From contig NZ_JAAGPR010000020.1 in NCBI RefSeq assembly GCF_017104965.1, forward strand, positions 62,001-126,000: a stretch of DNA of 64,000 nt. Direction: 5' to 3'. Of the stretch, positions 25,565 to 33,882 are shown piece by piece. The notes below the pieces were generated by a model. That model made no database searches, was not told where the DNA came from, and saw only the letters and a program-made list of their open reading frames with translations. The position numbers and the translations under genes are program-made. Source of the stretch: Paraburkholderia sp. Ac-20340. GTDB lineage: Bacteria > Pseudomonadota > Gammaproteobacteria > Burkholderiales > Burkholderiaceae. Positions within the stretch are counted from its first letter, which is position 1. Each line of letters opens with the position of its first letter.

Positions 25565-26944
25565 TCACAGCCCGCTCTGTTTGAGCTTGCCGTAGACGAA
25601 CTGACCGAAGTACCAGGACAGATCGGAGTGATTGAGGATGTTCACATCGGAAAGCGCACCGGCCTCGAGCTTCAGGCGGCGCAGCATGAGCTTGCCGGCC
25701 TGCGAGGCGATGTAAAGACGCACGAGCTCCTTGCGGGTCTTCTCGTCGGCCGATTCGAAATGCTCGCGACCGCGCTGCACTTCGTCGTTACGGCGCGTGC
25801 GGGCCTCTTCGTCGCGGGCGGCGATGCTCTGCTTCACCGCAGTGGTGGTCGCCGCCTTGGCGGTTTCTTCGGCGTCCACAGCCGCCGCGCGTTCGCCCTG
25901 GATCGCCACCATCTTGCGCTCGGCCTCCGAGACCTGCCAGTTGTGGCTCAGCGCCTTCATGAGGTAACCGGCCGGGCTCTTCGTCACCTTGCCCTGGTTG
26001 AGGCGGAAACGCGTGTACTCGATCGCCTGCTGGATGCGCTCGTCGGTCCAGTTCACGCGATGCTCGGCGATCACGTCGAACTGCTTGTTGCTCAGGCCGA
26101 ATTCCTCTTTGAGCGTGAGCAGCAGGTCGTGCGCGTCGGGCTGACGGCTCAACATCGCCGCAACCGTGTCCTTGCGCTTCAGGCGAAAGCGGATCTTGTT
26201 GATCTTGCGCGAGGTCTCGGAGTCGGCACGCGTCTCGTAGCTCAGGTCGATATCCGACAGCTCGTTGATCTGCTTGACCGCAGGATCGAGGTATTTGGGC
26301 CGGAAATGTTTGAACTCGGATGCACTCGAACCCAGCTTGCCCGGCCAGCGGCGCATGACGTCGAGCTCGATCCAGTCGGTCAGGCCGGCGAGCACATAGG
26401 GCTGCACGTAGTCGTAAATCGCGCGCGCAAAAGTCTGCGAAAACGCGGCGGTGATGCACAGGTTGAGCCAGTGATGCTTCTCCGGCCCGGTGATGTGGCG
26501 CAGCATCAGCGGCGGAATGCGGAACTGGATACGCCCCTTGCCGATCTTGACGCTGCCCATCAACTGCTCGGAAATCCACTGGTCGTCTTCGCTGGGCGCG
26601 CGGTCCGGCGGCGTGTCGGTCACTTCGATCAGGACGCGCTGCGCTTCCTTGATCACGCTCTGAAGGTGACGCACGTTGCGGCTTTCGTAGCGCATCAACC
26701 ACTTGAAGTAGTTGAGGTCGACGTCGTAGGTCTCGTGCGGAACCGGCTCCTGGGCCGCGATGAAATACGCCGCGTCGATGAAACGCCGCGACGACAGGCC
26801 GAGCCCGTTGATGGCAACGAAAACGTTGTTGCGCTGAAAGCCGATCTCTCTCGTGCTCTCGCTGATAGGTTGCCCGGACATCTCTTCGAACAACCCAAGC
26901 GACATTTGCTGGGTGGTCGTCCTGCGTCCGCTGTCCTCCGACAT
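25565..26944 (-). CDS. repA: Replication initiator protein, Rep_3/RepB-like
   Basis: The protein is 459 residues from the ATG at 26944, preceded by GGAGAG at good spacing; the frame is open back to 27136 but runs through the promoter and iterons. The central part (about residues 30-300) has the winged-helix pattern of iteron-binding initiators, including NYFKWLMRYESRNVRHLQSVIKEAQ and the basic stretch KINKIRFRLKRKDTV. The C-terminal third is charged and helical. Such proteins bind origin iterons, open the DNA and repress their own promoter. Position beside iterons and parAB matches secondary replicons of Burkholderiaceae. Confidence 0.88.
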   Translation of the reverse strand: MSEDSGRRTTTQQMSLGLFEEMSGQPISESTREIGFQRNNVFVAINGLGLSSRRFIDAAYFIAAQEPVPHETYDVDLNYFKWLMRYESRNVRHLQSVIKEAQRVLIEVTDTPPDRAPSEDDQWISEQLMGSVKIGKGRIQFRIPPLMLRHITGPEKHHWLNLCITAAFSQTFARAIYDYVQPYVLAGLTDWIELDVMRRWPGKLGSSASEFKHFRPKYLDPAVKQINELSDIDLSYETRADSETSRKINKIRFRLKRKDTVAAMLSRQPDAHDLLLTLKEEFGLSNKQFDVIAEHRVNWTDERIQQAIEYTRFRLNQGKVTKSPAGYLMKALSHNWQVSEAERKMVAIQGERAAAVDAEETAKAATTTAVKQSIAARDEEARTRRNDEVQRGREHFESADEKTRKELVRLYIASQAGKLMLRRLKLEAGALSDVNILNHSDLSWYFGQFVYGKLKQSGL

Positions 26945-26973
26945 TCGCGTGCTCTCCGTCGATATTGGCGGGG

Positions 26974-27001
26974 ACTCTATCACTCCGTTTACACAAGTCA
27001 A
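26974..27001 (-). promoter_or_regulatory. Predicted sigma70 promoter of repA
   Basis: On the minus strand TTGACT (27001-26996) is followed after 16 bases by TAGAGT (26979-26974), a good -35/-10 pair. Transcription would start near 26967, about 22 bases before the repA ATG. The -35 box touches the first iteron at 27001, so RepA binding there should block RNA polymerase and give autoregulation. Confidence 0.6.
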
Positions 27002-27146
27002 CACAATAACCGTTACCTCAAACGCCACGTACGAAAAGCGTCGACACAAAAAACGTGCCGAACTGCACATAAACCGCGCCATCCCATGCACATAAAACGG
27101 CACCCTTGCGCACATAGAACGATGCCTTTTGCACATAGACCGTTTC
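27001..27146 (-). repeat. Phased iteron array at the repA promoter
   Basis: Six related units with a GCACATAAACCG-like core begin at 27001, 27044, 27065, 27088, 27110 and 27131 on the plus strand. Five of them follow each other every 21-23 bases, so they fall on the same face of the helix. Their reverse complement (CGGTTTATGTGC) matches the core of the second array. Array and promoter position fit RepA binding sites used for control as well as initiation. Confidence 0.8.
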
Positions 27147-27404
27147 TTTCCGAGGGCAAGTCTTTGAAATCAAAGAATTCAGCGCGCTACGTTAGTGGGT
27201 TTGTAGGTTTTTTGTTTTTAAGTAAACAAACCAACCTCGTAAAAAAAGACGCTTGGTACCGAAATTTGTGCTGATCGGCTAGCAGAACAGGGAGATCTGA
27301 CGCTTGAGCGCATGTGATCGAGCCGCAAGCCGCGCTCATTGCTGTTTTATTGGGCAATCCAGGGTTAACACGAGGTTTTGTGACTGGGAAACGCTCGATA
27401 GCAA

Positions 27405-27943
27405 GGCAACGTTTTGTGTGCATCTCCTGGATCGGAGGGTAACGGTTCATGTGCAGATGAGGATTCAAGTCCTTTCGGCGCAGCGAAATTGCGTTTGGTA
27501 ACGGTTTTTGTGCGGATTGAAGCCGGAGACAGCGATGTAGTGGTTTTTGTGCGCGGAAGTGTGGCGCGAGAGAAGGCAACGTTTAATGTGCAGCCGCGGG
27601 TATCGGCATCCTTTACGGCGTCAGCGGCTGTTCTTAGGGCGGCGGGTAACGGTTTTTGTGCGATCAAGCTGCCTGACGCCGCTCGCCGCGGGGTTCCGCT
27701 GGGCTTTCGCAGTATTCAGTTTGCTATTTCTGTACAAGCATGATGATTCGCGTGCGTTTTTTGTGCAGATGTATGGAAGTGCAGCGCTCGCAAGGATTCT
27801 GGAGAAATGCGGTAACGGATTTTGTGCCATTTCGCCGCGTACACGAGTGCAGCCGCAGTAAAAAAATACAATAGCCGTTGTGGCAATTCCAAAGCGACTG
27901 CGTGGACTTGTACCAAATGGCGAAAGTGCACAAAAACCGTGAC
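27405..27943 (+). repeat. Second, loosely spaced iteron array of the replication origin
   Basis: Copies of a 17-bp motif, consensus GGTAACGGTTTTTGTGC, start at 27405, 27438, 27497, 27536, 27575, 27645, 27750 and 27811 in the plus orientation. A copy in the opposite orientation lies at 27928-27943. The copies at 27497 and 27645 match the consensus fully and the rest differ at a few positions. Spacing varies from 33 to 105 bases, unlike the phased array near repA. The direction is opposite to the first array, so the two face each other across about 260 bases. Confidence 0.82.
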
Positions 27944-28059
27944 TTCTGCGAATTGGCGCTTGCCGACGCTGCAAGAGGCGTCTGGGTCAACGCCGGGTTA
28001 GTCGTCGCGGCAGGAGACTTCTCAGTGGTTTCTTGAAGATTTGCTTAAAAAATAGGCAA

Positions 28060-28150
28060 ATCAACGGAGAGGGCCTTAGGGGCCTCCAGGCGGGCTTGGC
28101 CGTTCGGGATAGGCCAACGGCTGGACGAGCCCGTCCGAAGCCGTTATAGC
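28060..28150. other. GC-rich structured segment between the iterons and parA
   Basis: Several inverted repeats overlap here: TTGGCC/GGCCAA (28096-28101 with 28112-28117), GGACG/CGTCC (28123-28127 with 28132-28136), and CGGGCT/AGCCCG enclosing the first (28091-28096 with 28128-28133). Some exclude each other, as in attenuators or antisense-RNA targets. No U-tract follows, so it is not a simple terminator. Confidence 0.4.
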
Positions 28151-28202
28151 GCGAATAAAAAGGTCGTTTTTTTCGAAAACCGGTCTCAATCAGTGTGTTT
28201 CG

Positions 28203-28254
28203 ATACGCTTTTCCTGTATTCTACGCTTTATCAAAATTCCGATGAAAAGCGTAT
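28203..28254. promoter_or_regulatory. Inverted repeat overlapping the parA start, candidate operator
   Basis: A perfect 11-bp inverted repeat, ATACGCTTTTC (28203-28213) and GAAAAGCGTAT (28244-28254), flanks the likely parA promoter, and its right arm covers the start codon at 28242. A partial copy of the core, TACGCTT, lies between the arms at 28222-28228. ParA proteins with an N-terminal DNA-binding domain repress their own operon, so this is the natural operator candidate. Confidence 0.5.
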
Positions 28255-29465
28255 TAATGGCAAAGACTATCGAATTTCCATCAATTGACCGGCGCGTCGA
28301 CCTTTCGGCTGTCACGCACTTTGCGGAAGAGGCGGGTCTACTGTCGGAAGAGCTTCGGGAAATGATGCTGGCGCCGAAGCCGCGCAAGATGGCACCGACG
28401 TTTACCTCGGCGCAGGTTGCGGAACTGTGCGGTATCGACCGGATCAAGCTCAATAATCTGTTGGCTACGCGCGAAGGGTTGCCCCAAGGCGAAGCACAAG
28501 GCTCGGGACGCAGCCGGGTGTTTACGTTGCCTGAAGCGCGTGTCTGGGTCCAGCAGGTTTCGGATATTTATCAGACGCCGCTCCACACCGGCGTGCGCGA
28601 TGCGGACGGCAAGGTCATTCTCGTTGCGAACTTCAAGGGCGGTTCGACCAAAACGACGACGACGATGTGCCTCGCACAAGGGCTGACGCTGCGCGGCCGC
28701 CGCGTGCTGCTCATCGACCTCGACCCGCAAGCTTCGTTGACAGAGCTCTGCGGTCTCTATGCGGAGAAGGAAGTGACGGAGGACAGCACGGTCCTGCCGT
28801 ACATCTACGATCCGCAAATGGAAGGCGGCCTGCTGAACTTCGTCCAGCCGACGTATTGGGATGGACTTGATGTCATTCCCGCGCACCCGACGCTGTTCTC
28901 GGCAGAGTTTCACATTCCCGGCACTGTCATCAAGAACCCCGGATTCAAGTTCTGGGATCTGCTGCGCGAAGGCGTGAAATCGCTGCGCCAGCACTATGAC
29001 TACATCCTGCTGGATACCGCGCCCTCGCTCTCGTATCTGACGATCAATGCGCTGATGGCAGCGGACGCAATGGTGATGCCGCTCGTGCCGGAGAGTCTCG
29101 ACTTCATCAGCTCGGTGTCGTTCTGGAGCCTCTTCTCCGATCTCGCACACACCATCATGGAGCGCGGTGACGAGAAAACCTACGACTTCGTCTCAGTGCT
29201 GCTTTCGAAGGTCGACTACGGCAAGACGTCATCGGCGCCGGTTGTGCGCTCGTGGGTGCAGCGTACCTATAAGGATTGGGTGAGCTCGGTGGAAGTGCCG
29301 GCGAGCTCGGCGATGAGCAACGGCGCCTTGGCTATGGCCACGGTCTTCGACATCAGCAAGGGCGATCTGGCAGACAAGACGGTCGCGCGGGTTCGGCAAC
29401 CGCTCACCGACTACGTGCGCTGGATCGACGATCTCTACGTTGAACAATGGAGGGCCGGGAAATGA
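28242..29465 (+). CDS. parA: ParA-family partition ATPase with N-terminal DNA-binding domain
   Basis: The protein is 407 residues from the ATG at 28242; a second in-frame ATG at 28257 is possible and neither has a clear ribosome site. Residues ~45-105 look like a helix-turn-helix region (FTSAQVAELCGIDRIKLNNLLATREGLP cut short here). The ATPase core opens with the deviant Walker A KGGSTKTTT near residue 132. Walker B-like LLIDLDPQASLTELCG and YDYILLDTAPSLSYLTINAL follow. This is a type Ia ParA that would form nucleoid-bound gradients to move ParB-parS complexes and also repress the operon. The stop overlaps the parB start by four bases. Confidence 0.94.
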   Translation: MKSVLMAKTIEFPSIDRRVDLSAVTHFAEEAGLLSEELREMMLAPKPRKMAPTFTSAQVAELCGIDRIKLNNLLATREGLPQGEAQGSGRSRVFTLPEARVWVQQVSDIYQTPLHTGVRDADGKVILVANFKGGSTKTTTTMCLAQGLTLRGRRVLLIDLDPQASLTELCGLYAEKEVTEDSTVLPYIYDPQMEGGLLNFVQPTYWDGLDVIPAHPTLFSAEFHIPGTVIKNPGFKFWDLLREGVKSLRQHYDYILLDTAPSLSYLTINALMAADAMVMPLVPESLDFISSVSFWSLFSDLAHTIMERGDEKTYDFVSVLLSKVDYGKTSSAPVVRSWVQRTYKDWVSSVEVPASSAMSNGALAMATVFDISKGDLADKTVARVRQPLTDYVRWIDDLYVEQWRAGK

Positions 29466-30454
29466 GTTCGTTCCGCGACAAGATGGCGGCGAAGACCGCC
29501 GAGCTTGGCTCGGCCTCCGAGCGTCAAACCACCGAACGCCCGGCGCCAGTGGCCCAGGAACCGCGCCGTAGTAGCGCTTTCAAGACCGGCCCCGGCATGC
29601 TCGGCGCACTGGCGGTCGCGCAGCAGCGTATTCAGGAACTGGAGACGAATAGCGACAAGCTGATGTTGCCGGTCAGCGCGATCCAGCCAAATCCTTGGCA
29701 GCCGCGCAAGATATTCAGCGACGAGGGTCTGGCATCGCTTGCTGAATCGATCCGTGAAGTTGGCCTCGTTGAACCGGTAGTCGTGCGTCGCGCCGATCAC
29801 GGTTATCAACTGATTGCTGGTGAGCGTCGGCTTCGCGCGCATGTGATTCTGCACGCGGAAGAGATCCGCGCGTCGGTGATCGAGTGCTCCGACCAGGATA
29901 TGGCGGTGCTGGCGTTGGTGGAGAACGTCGGTCGCGAAGATCTCACGGACTACGAAATCGGTCAGTCGCTGCGCCGCGCAGAACAGGAATTTCCGACGCG
30001 TACGCGCATGGCTGAAGCGCTGGGTATGTCGCGCAAGGGGCTGTATCGATTCCTGTCGTTCGAAAAACTTCCGGATTTTGTTCGCCGCGATCTCGATCTG
30101 AATCCGCGCCTGCTGGGCGGCTCGGCGGCGGATGAGATTGTTTCGGCGATCAAGAAACACGGTGCGGGTGGGCTTTCTGCTGCGCGCGAATTGTGGCCGG
30201 CAGTCGTGGCTGGGACGCTGGATCAAGGCAAGCTGGCCGCCGCGATCGGCGCGCAGTCGAACCGAAGCGAGGTCCCGCAGAGCGTTTCAGAACGTAGCAT
30301 CGAGAAGATTTTCTCGGGGAAGAGCCACGCGGGTAGTATCACGAAGGACACGAATAGCTTCACGGTGAAGCTGAAGACGGGTGTGCTTTCGGATGCTCAG
30401 GAGACGCAGATTCGTGAATTGATCAACGAACTGTTCAATGTGAAACCCGGCTGA
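29462..30454 (+). CDS. parB: ParB-family partition protein
   Basis: The protein is 330 residues. The ATG at 29462 overlaps the parA stop (ATGA) and has GGAGGG upstream; an ATG at 29447 is less likely. The N-terminal ParB domain has NPWQPRKIFSDEGLASLAESI and the CTP-binding motif GERRLRA at about residue 120. A helix-turn-helix follows (TRTRMAEALGMSRKGLYRFL), then a C-terminal dimerisation segment. ParB should load as a CTP clamp at the palindromes lying just downstream and recruit ParA. A terminator closes the operon 30 bases past the stop. Confidence 0.94.
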   Translation: MSSFRDKMAAKTAELGSASERQTTERPAPVAQEPRRSSAFKTGPGMLGALAVAQQRIQELETNSDKLMLPVSAIQPNPWQPRKIFSDEGLASLAESIREVGLVEPVVVRRADHGYQLIAGERRLRAHVILHAEEIRASVIECSDQDMAVLALVENVGREDLTDYEIGQSLRRAEQEFPTRTRMAEALGMSRKGLYRFLSFEKLPDFVRRDLDLNPRLLGGSAADEIVSAIKKHGAGGLSAARELWPAVVAGTLDQGKLAAAIGAQSNRSEVPQSVSERSIEKIFSGKSHAGSITKDTNSFTVKLKTGVLSDAQETQIRELINELFNVKPG

Positions 30455-30484
30455 GTGGATTGGCTGGAATTTGGATTGAGGTTT

Positions 30485-30509
30485 AAGCCCGCGAAAGCGG
30501 GCTTTTTTT
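30485..30509 (+). terminator. Rho-independent terminator after parB
   Basis: A perfect 8-bp stem AAGCCCGC / GCGGGCTT with a GAAA tetraloop is followed by a run of T. It begins 31 bases after the parB stop. Confidence 0.9.
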
Positions 30510-30527
30510 ATTGGTGCGCTGAAGGAG

Positions 30528-30544
30528 TGTGTCGAGTCGACACG
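30528..30544. repeat. parS-like site 1
   Basis: This copy matches the 17-bp palindrome TGTGTCGAGTCGACACA except for the last base. It is the first copy, 19 bases after the parB terminator. Confidence 0.8.
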
Positions 30545-30572
30545 GGCGGTGGGCATGCTGGTGCTGGCTGCT

Positions 30573-30589
30573 TGTGTCGACTCGACACA
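30573..30589. repeat. parS-like site 2
   Basis: A full match to the 17-bp palindrome with C at the centre. Confidence 0.85.
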
Positions 30590-30670
30590 TGGAATTAGCT
30601 TAGGTCGCGACAGGAGATTGTTTCGACTCTGCAGGTTGCTGGAGTAGGAGACCGGGAGGCAATGGCGACA

Positions 30671-30687
30671 TGTGTCGAGTCGACACA
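30671..30687. repeat. parS-like site 3
   Basis: A full match to the 17-bp palindrome with G at the centre. Confidence 0.85.
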
Positions 30688-30885
30688 CGCATGGCATTTC
30701 GACGGAACATTTGGCGTCTCGACGCGTTTGCACTCGCTCGGGGGCACTGGAGCATGCGGAGCGCTGATCTTGATTAGGCGCTCATCTTTGCAGCGATCGG
30801 TTCATTCACCCGGTCGTTGGAGGTGCGTATTCACTGCTACCGAGTCTTGGGAACACTGAGCGATCGATTGCGCTATGAGTCGTCG

Positions 30886-30902
30886 TGTGTCGACTCGACA
30901 CA
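30886..30902. repeat. parS-like site 4
   Basis: A full match, centre C, extended by CG on each side (CGTGTGTCGA...TCGACACACG). Confidence 0.85.
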
Positions 30903-31207
30903 CGACGATATGAGCGCTTGCCGCGACATTGGGCCAAACCTACCGAATGTTTGATCGTTGTTTCGGGCGATGCTCTGATCGTCGCGAGGAAGCGGCTACT
31001 GCCCATCGCTAATCCTCATCTCACACCGGCGAGTGTCCGATTCGAGCGCCGGCCTGCAAATCTGAGATGCAGGATATCTGTCCTATTCGCGAGTGCGGGG
31101 CAGCCAAACGGGTTTGTCAAAGCGAGCACTATTCGCTGCAGAACCGGGTATTCGAGAAGGGAAGGGTATTAGGGGGCAACTTTGCCTTGTTCGGATGTCG
31201 TGCGCCT

Positions 31208-31224
31208 TGTGTCGAGTCGACACA
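31208..31224. repeat. parS-like site 5
   Basis: A full match to the 17-bp palindrome with G at the centre. Confidence 0.85.
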
Positions 31225-31549
31225 GTTAGTTCGTTTGAAGAAGGCACGTGGGCTGAGCGCGCCTCGGTCTAAGCGTTGGCAGAGTAAAGCCGACGCTTTG
31301 TACCGAGGCGAATACGGTGGAGTGCGCGATGTGATCGAGCAGGGCACCGTCAATTTTCTGTCTGCGACGGTTGGCTGTTCTCATGGCCCGCAGTCATGCG
31401 CGAGGCAAGGTCATGGGGACGCGCAGATGAACTGCGTGTTCCTGCCTGCTAGTGACTCTCCCTGAGGCCTGATGAGTTTGGGCAGGTCTCAATGGCCTTA
31501 GTCAACGCAGTCGGATCGGGCCGGCACGTGGCGCGACGCCTCGGTCTTT

Positions 31550-31566
31550 TGTGTCGACTCGACACA
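31550..31566. repeat. parS-like site 6
   Basis: A full match to the 17-bp palindrome with C at the centre. Confidence 0.85.
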
Positions 31567-31647
31567 TGACGTCGCGCACCCAACCGAACTGGGCGCGCGA
31601 GATAGGGCAGACAGCGAAGTATTGGACGATGCATCGGCAGGAAAGTG

Positions 31648-31664
31648 TGTGTCGTTTCGACACA
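31648..31664. repeat. parS-like site 7, variant centre
   Basis: The outer arms TGTGTCG and CGACACA are intact, but the three central bases are TTT instead of AGT or ACT. It lies 98 bases after site 6 and may be a weaker or decayed site. Confidence 0.65.
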
Positions 31665-31984
31665 CGAGTGCTCAATGGAGATCGTTGTACTGGGCGCGAT
31701 TTCGCCGCGTCGAGAACTCTGAGTTGGCTTTGTGGATGCTCTTTGCAATGTGCGGATCTGAGCGAAATAGGCAGCGGTTTGCTCCGTGGGGAATCGTTCC
31801 GGCCGAGAACGGGCGGCGACGGGGACACTAGCGAAACGCATCGAGCCGCCAATGAAGTCACTTATGTTCGCGAAGGCGAGCGACCTAAATGTGATGTATG
31901 CGGCTAGTTTCGATGCTCACGAACTGATTCGCGGTAACGCCACAGGTCATTGCGCCGTTAGCTTCACGAGGTCGTCGCCCGAAC

Positions 31985-32001
31985 TGTGTCGACTCGACAC
32001 A
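31985..32001. repeat. parS-like site 8
   Basis: A full match to the 17-bp palindrome with C at the centre. Confidence 0.85.
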
Positions 32002-32106
32002 GGATTATTTTCCCAGCCGTCGGTTTGGGATTCCGCTAGCTAGGTGGACCAGGCAGCGCTTCACGCCCGCAGTTGCAGTTGCCCCAACTCAGGGGACACC
32101 GGTGTC

Positions 32107-32123
32107 TGTGTCGAGTCGACACA
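32107..32123. repeat. parS-like site 9
   Basis: A full match with G at the centre, extended by CA on the right. It is the last site in the gene-poor region. Confidence 0.85.
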
Positions 32124-33193
32124 CACGATTAAGGAAGGTCGACACGCTTGCGGAAAGCTCGGTGCCTCGATTTTGTCGAATGTGTACGCATCGATGTCGA
32201 TGGACCAGAGCGGAATCCCATCGGAACGACAGGGCGATTCTAGACTTAGGTGAGTGCCAGTTTTCGCCGATGTCATGACGTGATTTGCGCGATGCGCGCG
32301 AACTGCTCAAGAAGGGCTAGCGGCACAGGATGCACTTAAGGGCGACGCGGTCTCCGCCATAACCGTGACCTCAGCGCTTGCCGAGCATAGGGCGCTTCTC
32401 TTCTCTGCACTGACCCCAACCAAGAATCGTTGCAAAATCGCGCTCGCCCCGGGAAGCTCTCGGCTGCGGAGAAGGCAGTATGTGTTGGCACATTCGGCGA
32501 ACCGGTGCGAGACAGATAGCTAAAGCCGAGCAGACGGGTCTCGCGATACCGACAAGCCATTGCGATTTAAGCCGTCACTGCTCTCGACTTAGGCACATCT
32601 GTCAGCGCGCGGCAAACGTGACGATGAGCACTACGAGGATAGGGACGTTTGCTTAATACACATTGGGTGGTCAAACGCATGCAACCAGAGCAGTTAACGC
32701 AACTAACCATCAAAAATATCACGGCCCAGTTTGTGCAAAAAACAAACTGAATCGACACTGCTGACGATCTAGAGAGGTAAGTGGCTGAGATTGCGCCCGT
32801 ATCCTCTGCTCAACTACGACCCCGCGATACCAATACGTCCAAAATCTAACCAAACTGCACCACTTCACACCGCCAAAACCCGCATTTAGCGGCCCAAAAT
32901 CGCTGTCAGAACACATCTCGTGAAACATTCGCATCAAATCGAGAATTACGATAAAATCCTTATACATCAAGTGTTTGCGCAACGAAAACTTGTTCGGGCA
33001 AGCAATGTTCCACGGCGCGAAGTGTTTTAACCCTCATAAAAACAGCGCTTAAAGCACAATTACAAACAAGCGCACGAAAAATAGCCCAATACGTATATTT
33101 CACTACGTATTTTGTAATTAATCGAATAAACGACGCTTCAAACCGCAGCGGTTTCTCTTCCCGCCGCAGTCCGCTCAAATTCCCAGCACGCCT

Positions 33194-33784
33194 TTAGCCA
33201 GCAAGCGTTTGCGCTTTAACGGCATCGCTTGCAAGCGCGAAATTCCCGGCACCAAGATGATGGATCGTGTGCAGGTCGCGATTGCTTTCATCGAACACCC
33301 AATGTCCGCCATCGAAGACGCGCGGATCGGCAGCCGCTGACACCACTTCGCAGAAGCACGTGTCGTAAGCATCTTCGGTGTGCTTCTCAGAAATCAGTCT
33401 GCATTCCATCCACGCGGCGATACCTTGCTCGATAACGGGCACACCAAGCACTGGGCCTTTCACCGCGTCGATTTCGAATTGCGCGAACTTGTCTGTTTCG
33501 CGACCGCTGACGCTACCGACGGTAAAAGTCAGATCCATCGCAGCAGCACCCGGGACGCAGATCGCAAAGTTGCCGCTCGCGTGAATCAACTCACGCGTGA
33601 AGGTTTTCTTGTCGATGACTACGGCGATACGCGGTGGCGTAAATTCCACGGGCATCGACCACGCAGCGGCCATCACGTTATGACGAACTCCATCCGAACT
33701 GGTGACCAGGATTGTGGGGCCGTGATTGATGAGTCGACTCGCATGTTCGAGTGCGACAGGTTTAAAGCGGGAGAGGGTGTCCAT
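33194..33784 (-). CDS. Flavin reductase family protein
   Basis: The protein is 196 residues with the flavin reductase-like split barrel: GPTILVTSSDGVRHNVMAAAWSMPVEFTPPRIAVVIDK at the N-terminus (quoted in two parts: GPTILVTSSDGVRHN and VMAAAWSMPVEFTPP), then SGNFAICVPGAAAMDLTF and a late GHWVFDESN. Members bind FMN and supply reduced flavin to monooxygenases or act on small molecules. No partner oxygenase is adjacent. It follows the zapE-like gene by 98 bases in the same direction. The window DNA on its left is the gene-poor centromere. Confidence 0.8.
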   Translation of the reverse strand: MDTLSRFKPVALEHASRLINHGPTILVTSSDGVRHNVMAAAWSMPVEFTPPRIAVVIDKKTFTRELIHASGNFAICVPGAAAMDLTFTVGSVSGRETDKFAQFEIDAVKGPVLGVPVIEQGIAAWMECRLISEKHTEDAYDTCFCEVVSAAADPRVFDGGHWVFDESNRDLHTIHHLGAGNFALASDAVKAQTLAG

Positions 33785-33882
33785 CGTGTTGTCAGTCCTT
33801 CGTGTCGAGGTGCGAGGGACTGTACAACACTTGGAAAAATGCTGCGGCGCGCGCCGGAGCCCGGTGCCGTCAGAGGAGGGGG

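Larger units (their letters stand above)
26945..28241. other. Replication origin region (oriV) between repA and parA
   Basis: The 1.3 kb between the divergent repA and parA genes holds the repA promoter, two iteron arrays in opposite orientation and, near 28020-28060, an AT-rich stretch with the inverted repeat GATTTGC/GCAAATC. Open frames in it cross the iterons and have no protein-like composition. Layout (initiator, iterons, then parAB) is that of secondary chromosomes and megaplasmids in Burkholderiaceae. The exact unwinding site is not resolved. Confidence 0.78.
30510..33193. other. Gene-poor centromere region downstream of parB
   Basis: About 2.7 kb between the parB terminator and the flavin reductase gene holds nine parS-like palindromes (30528-32123) and no gene that can be supported. 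Short open frames exist on both strands, but their translations repeat VDSTQ/CVESTH-like strings caused by the palindromes and resemble no family. Composition drifts from mixed at the left to AT-rich after 32640, where TACGTAT-type short repeats occur. The region probably serves as ParB loading and spreading DNA. Confidence 0.7.

Noticed and set aside
27187..27990. Several short open frames on both strands in the origin
   Set aside because: They run through the iterons and end in repeats of the same codons; no family or ribosome site supports them.
30528..32123. CRISPR array, suggested by repeated 17-bp units
   Set aside because: Units are perfect palindromes at irregular distances (45-340 bases), without uniform spacers or cas genes.
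32719..33178. Two minus-strand open frames in AT-rich DNA before the flavin reductase
   Set aside because: Composition is non-protein-like, no start signal is seen, and no family is recognisable.
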